A stretch of 64,000 bases of DNA, taken from positions 2,294,001 to 2,358,000 of the forward strand of contig NC_018214.1 of assembly GCF_000219625.1 (NCBI RefSeq), in the 5' to 3' direction. The notes beneath the pieces were generated by a model that saw only the letters and a program-made list of their open reading frames with translations, made no database searches and was not told the DNA's origin. Shown here one piece after another: positions 1 to 11,027 of the stretch. Each line of letters begins with the position of its first letter. Positions within the stretch are counted from its first letter, which is position 1. The position numbers and the translations under genes are program-made. This DNA comes from Zymoseptoria tritici IPO323 (taxonomy: Eukaryota > Ascomycota > Dothideomycetes > Mycosphaerellales > Mycosphaerellaceae).

Positions 1-3000
1 CAACGACGATGACAGCCCTTCTGTAGAGAGTGTTTCATTCTATGATCCTGCTCGAGCGATCAGATGTCCAGCTGCACAACTGGAGCTTGGGAAGATCGCA
101 GCAGCCTATCCAAAGCTGCGCCCTACGGGGTGTACTGTGGACTTCTGCCAGTCTGGCCGTATGATCAAAACAACGGAGCCCCGAGTCGGCCGTGATGCAT
201 CTATTCAAGAAATCCAGAGAGATGCACAAGACTTCCTCTGTCAGCTGCGTGCCGAGGATGTGATAGACTCCGACGAGAGATTGCAGCACAGACTGAACGA
301 GGTTCTTGTTGAGATTGCAAACACCTCTTGCATGTCGGAGCAACACACAGCGAGCAAGCGTAACGACCACCACGCTGCAATCACTTCCAGCATCGGAGGA
401 TCTTGGTCCCAAAGCCTGGAGGAGCTGAGACATGGACTTCGACTGGCTTGGAAGCACTCCTCGAAATGCATCATGCGGAGCGAGTATCAGACGCTGGAGT
501 ATGTATGAGCGAGGCGTTGAAGCTGAGAGCGAATCTTCGAATCTTTCTGACATGATTCCAGAGTCCGTGACTTCCGTCACATCAACACTTCGCGGGAGAT
601 GTGCACGACCGTGATTGCTGCACTCCGGGAGGCTTTCAATAATGGCAAGATCGCACCTACAGTCTTCGCTTTTCCTCCTCGCCAGCCTGGAACACGAGGA
701 CCTATGTTCTGGAATCAGCAGCTTCTGTCTTTTGCGGCGTACGAGCAAGACGACGGCAGTGTCTTAGGAGATCCTGCGAATTTGCAGCTGACGAAAGATA
801 TCACCGAGCTCGGATGGTGTCCACCTACTTTCAGAACACGCTGGGACCTCCTGCCCATCGTGGCAATGGCAGAGGGAGATGAGCCTTACTGGCTTGAAGT
901 GGCCGAAAAAGACTTTCCTCTGGTTCCGATCGCCCACCCGCAACTCCGGCTGCAATTCGAAAAACTTGGTCTACGCTGGGTACCTGCGCCGGCCTTGTCT
1001 CGACTTGGCTTCGATATTGGAGGTGTACAGTATACCGCAGCACCATTTATCGGCTGGTTCATGGACGCAGAGATTGGCGTCCGAAACTTGGCCGACACGT
1101 TCAGGTACAATGCCCTGCCGCAAGTTGCTGTGGCTCTAAATTGGATCAGATCGGAGCACGAAATTGATCGACTACCGGAGTATGAGAGACTCGCCGTGCT
1201 ATCACGAGCACAGACTGAGCTGAACTTCGCCGTCTATCATTCTTTCAAGACGGCGGGTGTGGCGATGTCAGACACATTGTCTGCGTCGACCATGTATTGC
1301 AACTATGATGATGAGCACTTTCGTGCTAAGGGCTTCCGATTGCCTTCAAATCCATATTGGCTGGCTCCACCTCAGGGGTCTATCGTGCCCATCTGGCACC
1401 GTGGAGGAGCGCCAAACTATCAGCCCTCTCCCCTAATCTGCAAACATGTCCAGGATCCGGTGAATGCCTGGAGGCGGGAGACGAGGAAATCAATTTCTGA
1501 AGCCGCCATCAAGAGAATTGACAAAACTGATTCTCCTTTAGCAATATCATGCTCATCGGCTTCACTTCAGGACCACGACGTTAGCCACCGACAGGAAGCA
1601 TCCAACGACGGCGTGAACCAGCGAAGAATATATATCTGCTTCTGCAGTGCTGCTTCCACTGCGAAAAAGCTGGCGAACGACCTCCATTCACGACTTCGAT
1701 GTGTGGTTGACAATCAGTACACTCTGAATCTGGTCACAACGCTTAACGACTTCAAACCCCGCAAGTGTAGTACGGAGGATATTCTTCTAATCGTAGCAAG
1801 TACGGCGGGGCATGGAGAAGTGCCGCTCAATGGCCAACGCTTCCTCGAAGTCTCTTTCGGAGCCGAAGCGATTTCTCTCCTCCGATACTCCATATTCGGC
1901 AACGGCAGCACTCTTTACGGTGACCGATACAATGCTGCAGCGACAGCAATCAACGAGCATCTTCTCAACCAAAAAGTAAAGCCACTGCGCGACGGACTCT
2001 ACACCGGCGATACTGCACAGGAAGAGCCACCTTGGTCTCAATTCGACGACTGGTATAGACATATCGTTGAGGCCCTTCATGTCGAGCCTGATCTGCTGAA
2101 TCAAGTCACGGATCGAAAGCAAGCGTCAAAAGCCAAAGCTGGAATGGAGACTGTTTCATCTTATTCTCTTGCTAGAATCGTCACCTGCGCCAGATCTCAT
2201 GCGCAAGGGATACAGCATGTGGTCCTGGACATCGGCGAACAAAGATATGAGCCTTTGTCGCACGTCGCTATGATCGTACCGAACGACTCGAGCGTTGTGA
2301 AGCAGGCTCTCCGGACCGTTGGACTCAAAGGAAATGAGTCTGCTCAAGTGCTACACCGCCATCTTTCCGTCGAAGAGTATTTGGTTGCTTTTGTGGACTT
2401 TGACAGACCCTTTTTGAATCTCGATTGGGTACAAGGATGGAACTTCCGTCGATCTCAAAGACACCTTTTTGGAAGACTGCCACTTCGAGAAGCGCTACAG
2501 GCGTTCAGGTGGCCATGGCGAACGAGCATTGATCTGCAAAGCCTGCTTGCGGCGATGCCCCTCAAGACGCCCCGGATGTTCTCCGTCGCTTCCTCGCAGA
2601 AAGTACTCAAGAATGGACATCATAGTGGCCAGCTTGATCTTTTGATCCAGCATCGAGAAGGCGGTCTGGTCAGTAACTACCTGAAAACAATCGGACCAGG
2701 AGCCTGCGTACAGCTGAAGACGAATCCGACCGAAGATGAGACGCTTCTTCATTCGACCGATAACCCCATCATCTGCTTCGCCACAGGCAGTGGACTTGCA
2801 CCTGTCCTGTCTCTACTCAGCCATCGTCTGGAATTGATAAAGAGCTCGCAGCAAGGCAGCGATGGCGAGAATGGTCGAGCCTTCGGTGCAGTTACTCTCA
2901 TCCTCGGCTTTCGAAAGATGGATTCGAGCATCATCGGCCAAGCTCTTCGTGAGTTCATCGAAAGGGGCATCATCGATGTGCTCCTCATGACGCCAAGCAA

Positions 3001-3217
3001 CGATGAGAAGATGCGAGCGCAGGACAGAATCTTCGATTGCAATGTTCGTCAGACGCTGGAGAAGAAATTGAAGTGTGAGGGAGCCGCTGTTTTCGTCTGC
3101 GCTTTACCGGAAGCAGCGGCGGACTTTGCGAAGAATCTTTCGGCAATGTTGGGCTGCAATGTACAGGAAGCTCTGGGTGAAAGATACGTCGAGCAGGTAT
3201 ATAAACCAGCTTGCTGA
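1..3217 (+). CDS. Nitric oxide synthase-like protein (5' partial)
   Basis: Joined as <2..498 and 562..3217, with a 63-bp intron (GTATGT donor, CTGAC branch, CAG acceptor). The join restores frame and yields at least 1,050 residues, open at the window's left edge. NOS makes nitric oxide and citrulline from arginine using heme, tetrahydrobiopterin, flavins and NADPH. Visible in order: a C-x4-C pair (residues about 44/49) where animal NOS binds the inter-subunit zinc; the heme-thiolate motif AWKHSSKCIMR (Cys about 156); GWFMDAEIGVRN with the arginine-binding Glu (about 336); a long conserved oxygenase block ending near PIWHRGGAPNYQPSP; a flavodoxin-like FMN domain (ILLIVASTAGHGEVPLNG, about 570); an FAD-binding segment (PRMFSVASS); and an NADPH-binding segment (ICFATGSGLAPV). 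A basic stretch follows the oxygenase domain where calmodulin-binding helices lie in animal enzymes. Activity is inferred. Assignment to the NOS family is firm from the oxygenase motifs. Confidence 0.9.
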
Positions 3218-4115
3218 TGATTGAATGGCAAATGAAGTGGCGAAGTACAACATCGCTTTCATCAGGATCTTCAGCTCGGGGCATACACGTCGGCTGCCAG
3301 CAATCAGACGAACAAATTGACAATGTCTGTCCCTCTAGCCCAGTATATGAACGCACATTTCGTTTACCACCTCGCGATCGATGTTGGCCGATCGTTGATA
3401 CCGACCGCCAGCTACTGATGTTCCAATCACGCAAGGACGTGCGGGACTCGATCCGAGGGCGCAAACAATTCGATGGATGCAGCCTCTACCATGCACTCAG
3501 CTCACGCGGCCGCGCCAGTAAAAGGACAGCATTGATCAAGGACGATCGACTGAAGTTAACTGTACAAAGAATCCTGCTTGGGGCCCAAACAGGGCGCAGG
3601 GACAAGCTGCCACAGGTGACCACCCCGGGGAAGCTATGGGTTGGATCACAAGGTGTATCGGACCCAATACTCGTGATCGCCGATGTTCCAGGCTGACTCT
3701 CGGAATGAATCGTGTTTGATTCATCAACATTGCATGTCTCAGAAGCTACTAGCTCAGACTAGCCTGTCTCGGCAATTTTTCCCACGCTATCCGCCCCGCT
3801 TAGCTCGAGCGTGGTTATGCATGGCATCTCATGCACCCTGAAGCACACGACGGCACGACTCGACAGGCTGGGGCCAGTAGTCGCAGGCAATGTGATCTTG
3901 CATTTCTCAAACTCACCGGATGTGTGCACCCTCTGACTGCGTTGACTGCACAATGACGCCCGAAGATCAAATGGTCGATTAAGGTTACACATATTCATCG
4001 CTTCAGTGCCGTGCACGACCTCAATCTTTGAAGACCTGCAAATCAAAGCTATTTTCATCGGCTCAGTTGAAAAGAGAGGCCAAACACAGCTACTCCGCCT
4101 CTACGACCAAACACA
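3218..4115. other. Intergenic region between NOS-like gene and MFS gene
   Basis: About 900 bp without a recognisable gene. ORFs here (for example a 161-codon one at 3211-3696) have no domain and unconvincing composition. It should hold the NOS-like gene's 3' end and the promoter of the MFS gene. Confidence 0.5.
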
Positions 4116-5928
4116 ATGTCCAACTTTGAGAAGGACTATAACAGCCCGGCCAGCGAAAGAGCCGACGACCATCAGAAGTACGCTCAAGATGAGGAAAAGC
4201 TGGAGAGGAATTCCAGTGGTTCGAGCGTCGAAGGCAACGATTCTCCTGCTCGTAACGTCCATGGCATGAAATGGGTCCTCGTCGTTGCTAGCCTCATATC
4301 CGCAACATTTCTCTGGGGACTGGACGGTACTATCACAGCGGATATGCAAGCCACCTTCGTTCGGGACTTCAACTCCATCGACAAGTTAGCCTACAACTCG
4401 GTCGCCTTCTTCCTGGGCGCTGCTGCCTGCGTTCTGACATGGTACGAAAGCGTCTTCGTCCTTGCTCGAACTGGCTGACCATTGCAGGGGCCAAATTTAT
4501 GGACAATTCAATGTCAAATGGGTCTTCATTGTTGGAATCGTTCTCTTCGAAATTGGTAGCGCCATTTGTGGCGCTGCTCCCAACATCGATACTTTGATTG
4601 CTGGTCGGGCCATCTGCGGTGTTGGAGGCAGTGGCATGTACGTTGGTGTGCTGACTCTGCTATCGATGACAACGACCGAGAAAGAACGAGCACTTTATAT
4701 GGGCTTTCCGGGAATCACCTGGGGCATTGGAACGGTCCTTGGCCCTATCATCGGCGGAGCTTTTGCAGAAAGCAGTGCCACTTGGCGGTGGGGAGTGAGT
4801 GATTGGCAGTGCAAGACTCATATCAGACGACTGACTGCGTGTAGTTTTACATCAATCTTTGCGTAGGCGGGCTCTTTGCTCCAGTCTATCTCTTCTTGGT
4901 GCCATCGAAAGATCCGAGACCACACACCGATGTTCGGAGTCGAGCTCGCAACATCGATGTCCTCGGCTTTGCACTTCTCGCAGGATCGACGACCTCACTA
5001 CTTCTGGCCATCAACTTTGGAGGGCTGACTTTTGACTGGAATGCCCCATCGATGATCGCCCTATGGTGTGTAGCAGGAGTGCTCTTCATTGCCTTCTGCT
5101 TCCAACAAGCTTTCGGCTGGCTGGCAAACGACGTCGTCTTCCCAGTCGCCATGATGAGGAATCCCAGTGTTCTGATCATCTTCTTCAACGAGACCTGCTC
5201 GGCCACCTGCTGCTTCCTGCCGTGCTACTTCATTCCTCTATAGTAAGTCAATGATATTGATATAAGCGAGCATGACACTGACTGGATGGTCTAGCTTCCA
5301 GTACGTCCAAGACGAATCACCTCTCATGGCCGGAGTCCGACTTCTGCCATTCATTGTGTTCATGGTAGCCACCGTCATGGTCTGTGGATCGATTGTGAGC
5401 AAATTCGGCCGCTGGCTCCCATGGTTCTTCTACGGAGGAGCGATGGTACTCACCGGCGGTGCTCTGATGTACACTTCCGATGAGAACACCTCCGCCGCAA
5501 AGATCTACGGCTACAGCATCTTGATCGGATCTGGTACGGGTGCCTACATTCAGATGCCCTTCAACGCTTGTCAGGAGTTTGTTAGTCCGACGTTGATCCC
5601 TGCTGCCGTTGGGTTGATCACCTGGGCGCAACTTGCGGCTCCGGCAATCACCTTGAGCATTGCCAATGCTGTGTTCCTCAACGGCGCAAAGGAGGCGCTT
5701 ACTCAGATATTGCCCTCTGGGCTCAAGGATCAAGCTTTGACGATTGTTTCTGGGGTTGGCAAAGACCAGATTACGAGGCTGTCGCAGCAGGGAAGGCAGG
5801 ATGTTGAGCATGCAATGGTTGAGAATATTGCGAAGATTTATGTTCTGATCATGACGTCGGGGGCTTTGACTTTGGTGTTGTCGTCGGTGTTGGTGCTGCG
5901 GTTGAGGAGGAAGGATACAGCACAATAA
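4116..5928 (+). CDS. MFS drug/metabolite efflux transporter (DHA2-like)
   Basis: Four exons, 4116..4441, 4488..4794, 4845..5242 and 5295..5928, give 554 residues. Introns are 46, 50 and 52 bp, with GTACGA, GTGAGT and GTAAGT donors and exact frame continuity. The acidic, polar N-terminus is followed by hydrophobic helices beginning at GMKWVLVVASLISATFLWGLD. MFS signature segments follow: GQIYGQF, GRAICGVGGSG (motif C region) and GPIIGGAF. Helix number and the TLSIANAVFLNG region fit the 14-helix DHA2 group, which contains fungal toxin and drug efflux pumps. It would sit in the plasma membrane as a proton antiporter. The substrate cannot be read from sequence. It follows the NOS-like gene on the same strand, but no cluster function is claimed. 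Confidence 0.85.
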
Positions 5929-6206
5929 TGGTCTCGTTGTAGGACAGAATCGCCGGATCATTTTCATGGTACGAAACGTGCCCTTGCACGAGGGTAGAAT
6001 GCGACACGACCTGATCACTATCCGCCGATTTCATGGGATATCGTTCAACGCTTGAGCATCTGGATTAAAAGGGTCTTCGCGGATGTAGGCAGCATTGCAG
6101 AATCCTCCAGAGCAAAAGAGCAAGCGTACCACTCGCTTGCCAACGCTCGGTCCTATCGCCCAGTCGTTCCACAATGCATTAGTGGATTTCGAAGTGCAAA
6201 AAGAGA

Positions 6207-6361
6207 TGATTTCGCCCGGGCTTGAACCGGGGACCTCAAGTGGCGCCCGTTTGTTTATTAGACAAGACGGTGTTAGACTTGCGTGATAAACCAACTACAC
6301 CTATTGGACTGTCAGTTATGCTAAGATATGCGTGGTGGTTCAGTGTACTCACTACGAAACC
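6207..6361 (-). tRNA. tRNA-Val(AAC) with two interruptions
   Basis: Read on the minus strand, acceptor GGTTTCG (6361-6355) pairs with CGAAATC (6214-6208), and the discriminator A is at 6207. The D-arm GTGTAGTTGG...ATCAC runs 6300-6283. Anticodon stem CAAGT/ACTTG, loop CTAACA (anticodon AAC) and T-arm CCCGG-TTCAAGC-CCGGG (a good B box) are all present. A 28-nt intron (6243-6270) sits at the canonical 37/38 position. A second, 52-nt insertion (6301-6352) separates position 9 from position 10. It begins GTGAGT, contains CTGAC 12 nt from its end, and ends in AG. Removing both leaves a 75-nt cloverleaf. Upstream, TATATA and CAATCAAA resemble the second copy at 25066. It could be a pseudogene if the extra insertion cannot be removed. 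Confidence 0.7.
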
Positions 6362-6853
6362 GTTTTGAAGCCATTTGATTGGCTGATGGAAGGACGCCTT
6401 TTTCCATACGTATATATCTCTTGCGTGGGCGATCCTCGGCTCAGCTCGCCTTACCGCCGAAAAGCAAAAGACGGGCTCGCCATTAGTAGCGATAAGGTAA
6501 GATTGGCAGCGTCAAACTGTTTACAGTGCTAGTGACCCAACTGATGACATCGACACGCTTATTTACTCAGCGCAGGCCATCTGATCACCAACGAGAGTGC
6601 ACTGTACGCCTTGTCTTTCCTTTCATCTAGTAATGGTTGGGTTGGCAAGATTGAAAAGCGAGTGCTCTCGCGCTCTTGCCCAAAATTTCCGATTCTTAGC
6701 TCCGGTGCCAAGACAACTTAAATTTGAGTGAATGTTTCGGCCCCCACTAAGGTACCTTGGTTCCACACGAGAACGGCAAAGCCTATCCGCATCGCGTCTT
6801 CCACTCGCGTTCCCTCTCACTCAAGTGCCCGATACACTGGGACAAAACGCAAT
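6362..6853. other. Intergenic region between tRNA-Val and F-box-like gene
   Basis: About 490 bp. The first 60 bp carry the upstream CAAT/TATATA-like sequences of the minus-strand tRNA. The remainder is presumed promoter for the gene starting at 6854. No other feature seen. Confidence 0.5.
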
Positions 6854-8323
6854 ATGACGCTTACTCTTACCTTACTTTTGGAAACACTTCCGACTGAATT
6901 GATCGAGCGAATCCTAGGATACGTGGCTTCAATCGATTATTCGAATGCACGCGCGGTGTGTTCGACGAACAGACTTGGCTGAAAGGCTGGCACGCCGGTC
7001 CTGTACCATACGCTGGGCATTCGATGCGAGGGATCGAGAGTGACTAAAGCGGAAGAGGAAAGCAGTGCCAATGTGGAATTAATACTATGCCGAAGAATCA
7101 ATGCTGGCATGCGAAAATGGTCCCTTCTCTGCCGAACTATTCTCGAGAACCGTCGTCTGGCGAGGCATGTGCGCGGCATCGAGGCGTACCTCGACGAGAT
7201 TGAAGATGACGCGCGGCTGCCGCATATGGCCTCTCGCTCCATACATCATGAGGCGCTCATGAAGATGGTGACCAAGGAGCTGACGATGCACAGATCATGG
7301 GTCTGGAACTGGCTGCAAACTCAACACGATCGTGCTTGGGCTGCATCTCGCCACGCGGATGGTATGGTCGGAATGTTTGCAGATGTCTTACCGCCAGTGT
7401 TTGGACCAGAGGTCTATCTGGGAATTCTGGTACTTGCATGTCCACGTCTACGTACCCTCGTGCTTTCTGGGCCGACTACGTCGGTGTTGGAGCCTCTCCA
7501 CGCACTTGCGTCAGCAGTGCAGAGTGTCAAAATTGATGGCACCAAGTGTCGATTTGGCGGCTTCAGCAGCGTGGGGAAGGTCCATTTCACTGAGGATGAC
7601 ATTGAAGACGAAGGAACAAATTGGGGCGTGGATAATGTGGGTATGGCCCTCTGGTGGCCCCGTATCAAGGAGTTGGCGGTAGAAGGGCTCGAGGACGTGG
7701 TCCAAAATCCCGTTCTTGGGCCAGATTTTGAGTCCACGCTGACAACGCTACACGCCACGGAAGCTATCACGTCAGTTGAAGATCTCATCATTCTTCTGCG
7801 ACCATGCAGACAGCTTAGGACCTTCAACTTCTCGTGGGACGGAAGCTACGATGTACATCGAGAACCAGACTGGCGAGCTTTAGCTGCGGCACTCCAGGAA
7901 TTCAACCCGAAGCTAACAAGCTTGAGGATAGATGTTGCTCATGAAGAGAATCTTCGCGCGGTCTTCGATGGGGCGCTCCCACCAGGCTTTGAAGCGCTAA
8001 GTGTATCCGAGCAACAAGAGATATTGGAGATCAACAACAAAGGCATGGGCTGCCTGACTGCTCTCAAGCGCCTACGAAGATTGGCAGTACCTCACTTTGC
8101 GTTGTTTGGATGGTTTGACGACGTGAACGAGCGTGACCACGATTGGACGCTGGCCGAGATTCTCCCCAGCAGCCTTGAAGAACTTGACATATTCTGCGCC
8201 GATGTCAGCTTCAAGAAAGAAGAAATGGCACTTCTGGGCGCAGCCGGGACCGAGAACCTCCTCAGAATGACGATCTGGAACTGTTTACGGACCAAGCGAT
8301 ATTCCAGACGCCTGACTGAATGA
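6854..8323 (+). CDS. F-box-like protein, reading frame interrupted by one TGA
   Basis: The N-terminus (LLETLPTELIERILGYVAS, then RAVCSTNRL) matches an F-box, the Skp1-binding motif of SCF ubiquitin ligases. The same frame continues to 8323 with leucine-rich-like segments (CPRLRTLVLSGP, PCRQLRTFNFSW). A single in-frame TGA at 6980-6982 separates the F-box from the rest; nothing else disrupts about 490 codons. Either the gene is inactivated, or the stop is skipped. A 75-bp GT-AG interval at 6956-7030 would keep frame but would cut into the F-box and lacks a clear branch site. Translation might alternatively start at 7040, giving 427 residues without an F-box. The substrate is unknown. Confidence 0.55.
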
Positions 8324-9140
8324 GACTATGTTTACAAGGTTGCGTTTCATGGATACGAACGCAATCTCGACCGACAGGACAGACTCCAATGCCGTCCTGC
8401 CTCGTGTGGCTGGCGAGCGTCCATTTGGCATACCTGCGTGTTTGAGGGCGTGACCGAGGACTTGGTTGCGCTTCGTGGTCTTGAACGCAGTTCCGAGCGA
8501 CAGGGCAATACCACTTGCCATACTGGCTCGTCTGATCGGTGGAGCGTCCACTTGACACCTCTGCGAAAACACAGGGCGCGCTCCGCTCCACTGAATGCAA
8601 TCTCGACGTAGAGGGCGCAGCCTCTTGTCTTCCATATTGACGAATGGGCTGTATTTTCTGCGCAACGACAAGCCAGCGCTGTATGGCCTGCATGATTCGC
8701 TTTGAGACAATGGCCACTCGTTCATGATCGCTATCACCTTCAGGGAGCTCATTACAACTATGCCAGGAGGAACAAACGGGACCCGGCCTTTTTGTCACTG
8801 GCTCGGCATGTTTGTCACGTTGCAAATCAGGCTTTCTGTCTTTGTACAGATCAGTAGCCGGTCGATGTACGGATGAGCTGCCGGTCCCTTTACGGACAAG
8901 ACATTCGCTCTCGTAATGACAAATAAATCGTTCTCCTTGAGCGGATACGGCCTCGCATGTGGACAGGAGTCGGTGAGTCATATGCACAGGGGCAGACGTT
9001 TGGTATGAGAGGGGCAGGCAAGCAGCAGGAGACACGTTGATCGATTATGTATCCGGTCCCGCTCGAGTGCATCTACGATCAACATAGCGAGTTCAGAGCA
9101 GCGGAGCCAGCCAGAGGCAGCTTGTAAGACCTACACGCCA
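8324..9140. repeat. Degenerate tandem repeat region downstream of F-box-like gene
   Basis: No convincing gene. Three diverged copies of a unit of roughly 110-126 bp can be aligned on a core GAACGCAATCTCGACCGACA-like sequence starting at 8357, 8483 and 8593. On the minus strand the core reads as short Cys/Arg-rich peptide repeats of the type CPVGRDCVRIHE, but the copies fall in different frames. Probably remains of an old duplicated coding segment. Confidence 0.4.
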
Positions 9141-11027
9141 TCAATGCGAAAAGCGAAAGTCCAGCCTCTTTGCTCCCTCGTCCGTGGTATGCTTGACATA
9201 ATCCACCTGCTCCTCTCCCGACATTTCTCTCCACTTTGCCTCCCTCCTCTTATTCTTCGAGACGTAGTAAAACTTGACTAGCGGCAACAGTATGATGTTG
9301 AAGCAGCAGATCCCCAGCAAGATCCTGTTACCGCGAATATAATATGGCCGATCGTCCTCTCGGTATATATTCACCCCGATGATGTTGCCTGACTGGACAA
9401 ACATGTTGTACAGCGCAGCGCTGACTGCTCGAGTGCGGACGGAGTTGGAGTTGCGAGAGTTCCAGGACACCACGATGGCGTGGCAATATGGGTAGGAGAG
9501 AAGACCGGTGAGTAAGGCGTATCGGACCCAATCACTGGCACTGCTCCCGAGGGCCACGAGTGCAGCGAGCCAGGGAAGAATCCAGATGTTGGCCATGCTG
9601 GCTGTGAATGCCCGCTCATTGAGCTTTTCCGATATCCACGAAATGATGAGGAGCTGGAGAGGTGATTAGCGATGGATGACCATGCGTGGGCAGTAAGGCT
9701 CACATTAACTCCAAAGAGAAACTGCGAAGGAATGGTTAACAGATTAGCTTCAAAGGTGCTGAAGCCCATCTGTCGTAGGATGAACGAGAGATAGTTCTGT
9801 GGCGGTTGAGGTGGCACGTAGGTCGTGAGTCCCACGAGGTAGAGTGGCCATAGATCGTAGTCGCTGAATGCCTTCCATAGTCGTTGGAGGTTGACGGCTT
9901 GACGATTGTTCATGTCTCCTTTTGATGGGTCGTCTCTCAACAGTCTGTTGATCAAAATCTTCTCTTCTCTTTCGCTGAACCAGCCATTCTTGCCACGGAG
10001 GCCGCCACGGGTTTGACCAATACTCGCAGGTAGCAGGCCCCAAGAGGCGAGACCAATCATGGCAGTGACGACACCTTCGATGAGAAACAACCTGTCTGAC
10101 GTTAATGAAGCCAGATAAGTTGAAGGTTATCATTTCTTACCATTGCCAGCCGGACCAGCCTTGAAGACCTCTCATCTGGAGTACACCAGCAGCGATAAAC
10201 GAGCCGAGAATGTTGCACACGCTGAGCACCGTCCAAAACCAGGAAAGACGGATCGGCAACTCGCGAGTCTTGTACCAGTATGTGATGTACAGAACCTGTC
10301 TTGATCAGTACGGCCAATACCATCGACATCAACACAACTCACTGTATCAGGAATGAAGCCTCCCATTAGTAGTCCAAGTATACAGCGGCAGGCGAAATAT
10401 CCAGCACGGTTGGTAAGTCCAGCTTGAGCGGCCGAAGTGATGGACCATGCAGTGATGATGAATGGGATCCATCGATCAGGACCAACCTTTTTGGAGATCA
10501 AGCCAGATGGTAGTTCTGCGGACAAGAAAGAGAGGAGAAATATGGTCTGCCCAGTGTTGTAATCGTTCGTGTTCATACCCAACTCGCTGAGCATGTCGTC
10601 GGAGATGGCACGGTTGATGTTCCGTCGATTGAGATCCAGGGCGAGAAACATCAGCCAGCACCAGGTCATGATCCTCCAGTCGATCTTGAAGAGTGCTGGT
10701 CATTACATACTTGTGGTTTTGGGCATTGCAACTTACCTTGCGCAGGAGTTTCTTCTCCTCTTCGGCGGACCATGTGACGTCTGGGTCGAATCTGTGCCGC
10801 CCTTCGTACTGTGCTGCTTCGTATACTCCACGCCAGTATTCTGCGACTTCAGGCTTCGCGAAGACATGATGATGATCCGAGCCATATCCGCCCACGACAA
10901 GCTCTTCGGAGCGTATCGATGGAGTGCCCTCGGGCGAAGCCTCAGTCGAGTCGAAGTCTTTCCCTTTCAGCCCTGCAGTGGGAGCAATCGTCTCTGCGAA
11001 GGATGGTTTGGCTTGGCTGTCTGCCAT
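9141..11027 (-). CDS. MFS permease of the allantoate/Dal5 type
   Basis: Five exons on the minus strand: 11027..10737, 10684..10343, 10295..10141, 10091..9704 and 9653..9141, for 562 residues. Introns are 47-52 bp with GTAAGT/GTGAGT/GTAAGA/GTGAGC donors. The start MADSQAKPSF is preferred over an in-frame ATG 11 codons upstream. The segments LDLNRRNINRAIS and CRCILGLLMGGFIPDTVLYI, with the GxLxxG-like loop region, are typical of the fungal anion:cation symporter family (Dal5, Tna1, Liz1, Seo1). These import small carboxylates, vitamins or dipeptides at the plasma membrane. About 12 hydrophobic segments are visible, with a charged C-terminal tail. The substrate cannot be assigned. Confidence 0.87.

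Noticed and set aside
35..748. Minus-strand 237-codon ORF
   Set aside because: It is antisense to the NOS-like oxygenase exon, crosses its intron and has no domain.
5317..6018. Minus-strand 233-codon ORF
   Set aside because: Shadow of the last MFS exon.
6095..6286. Plus-strand ORF ending in a GLEPGTSS-like peptide
   Set aside because: This is the well-known translation artefact of an antisense tRNA T-arm.
8262..9035. Minus-strand 257-codon ORF with Cys/His-rich peptides
   Set aside because: The repeats responsible fall in different frames and it overlaps the F-box gene end; better explained as decayed repeats.
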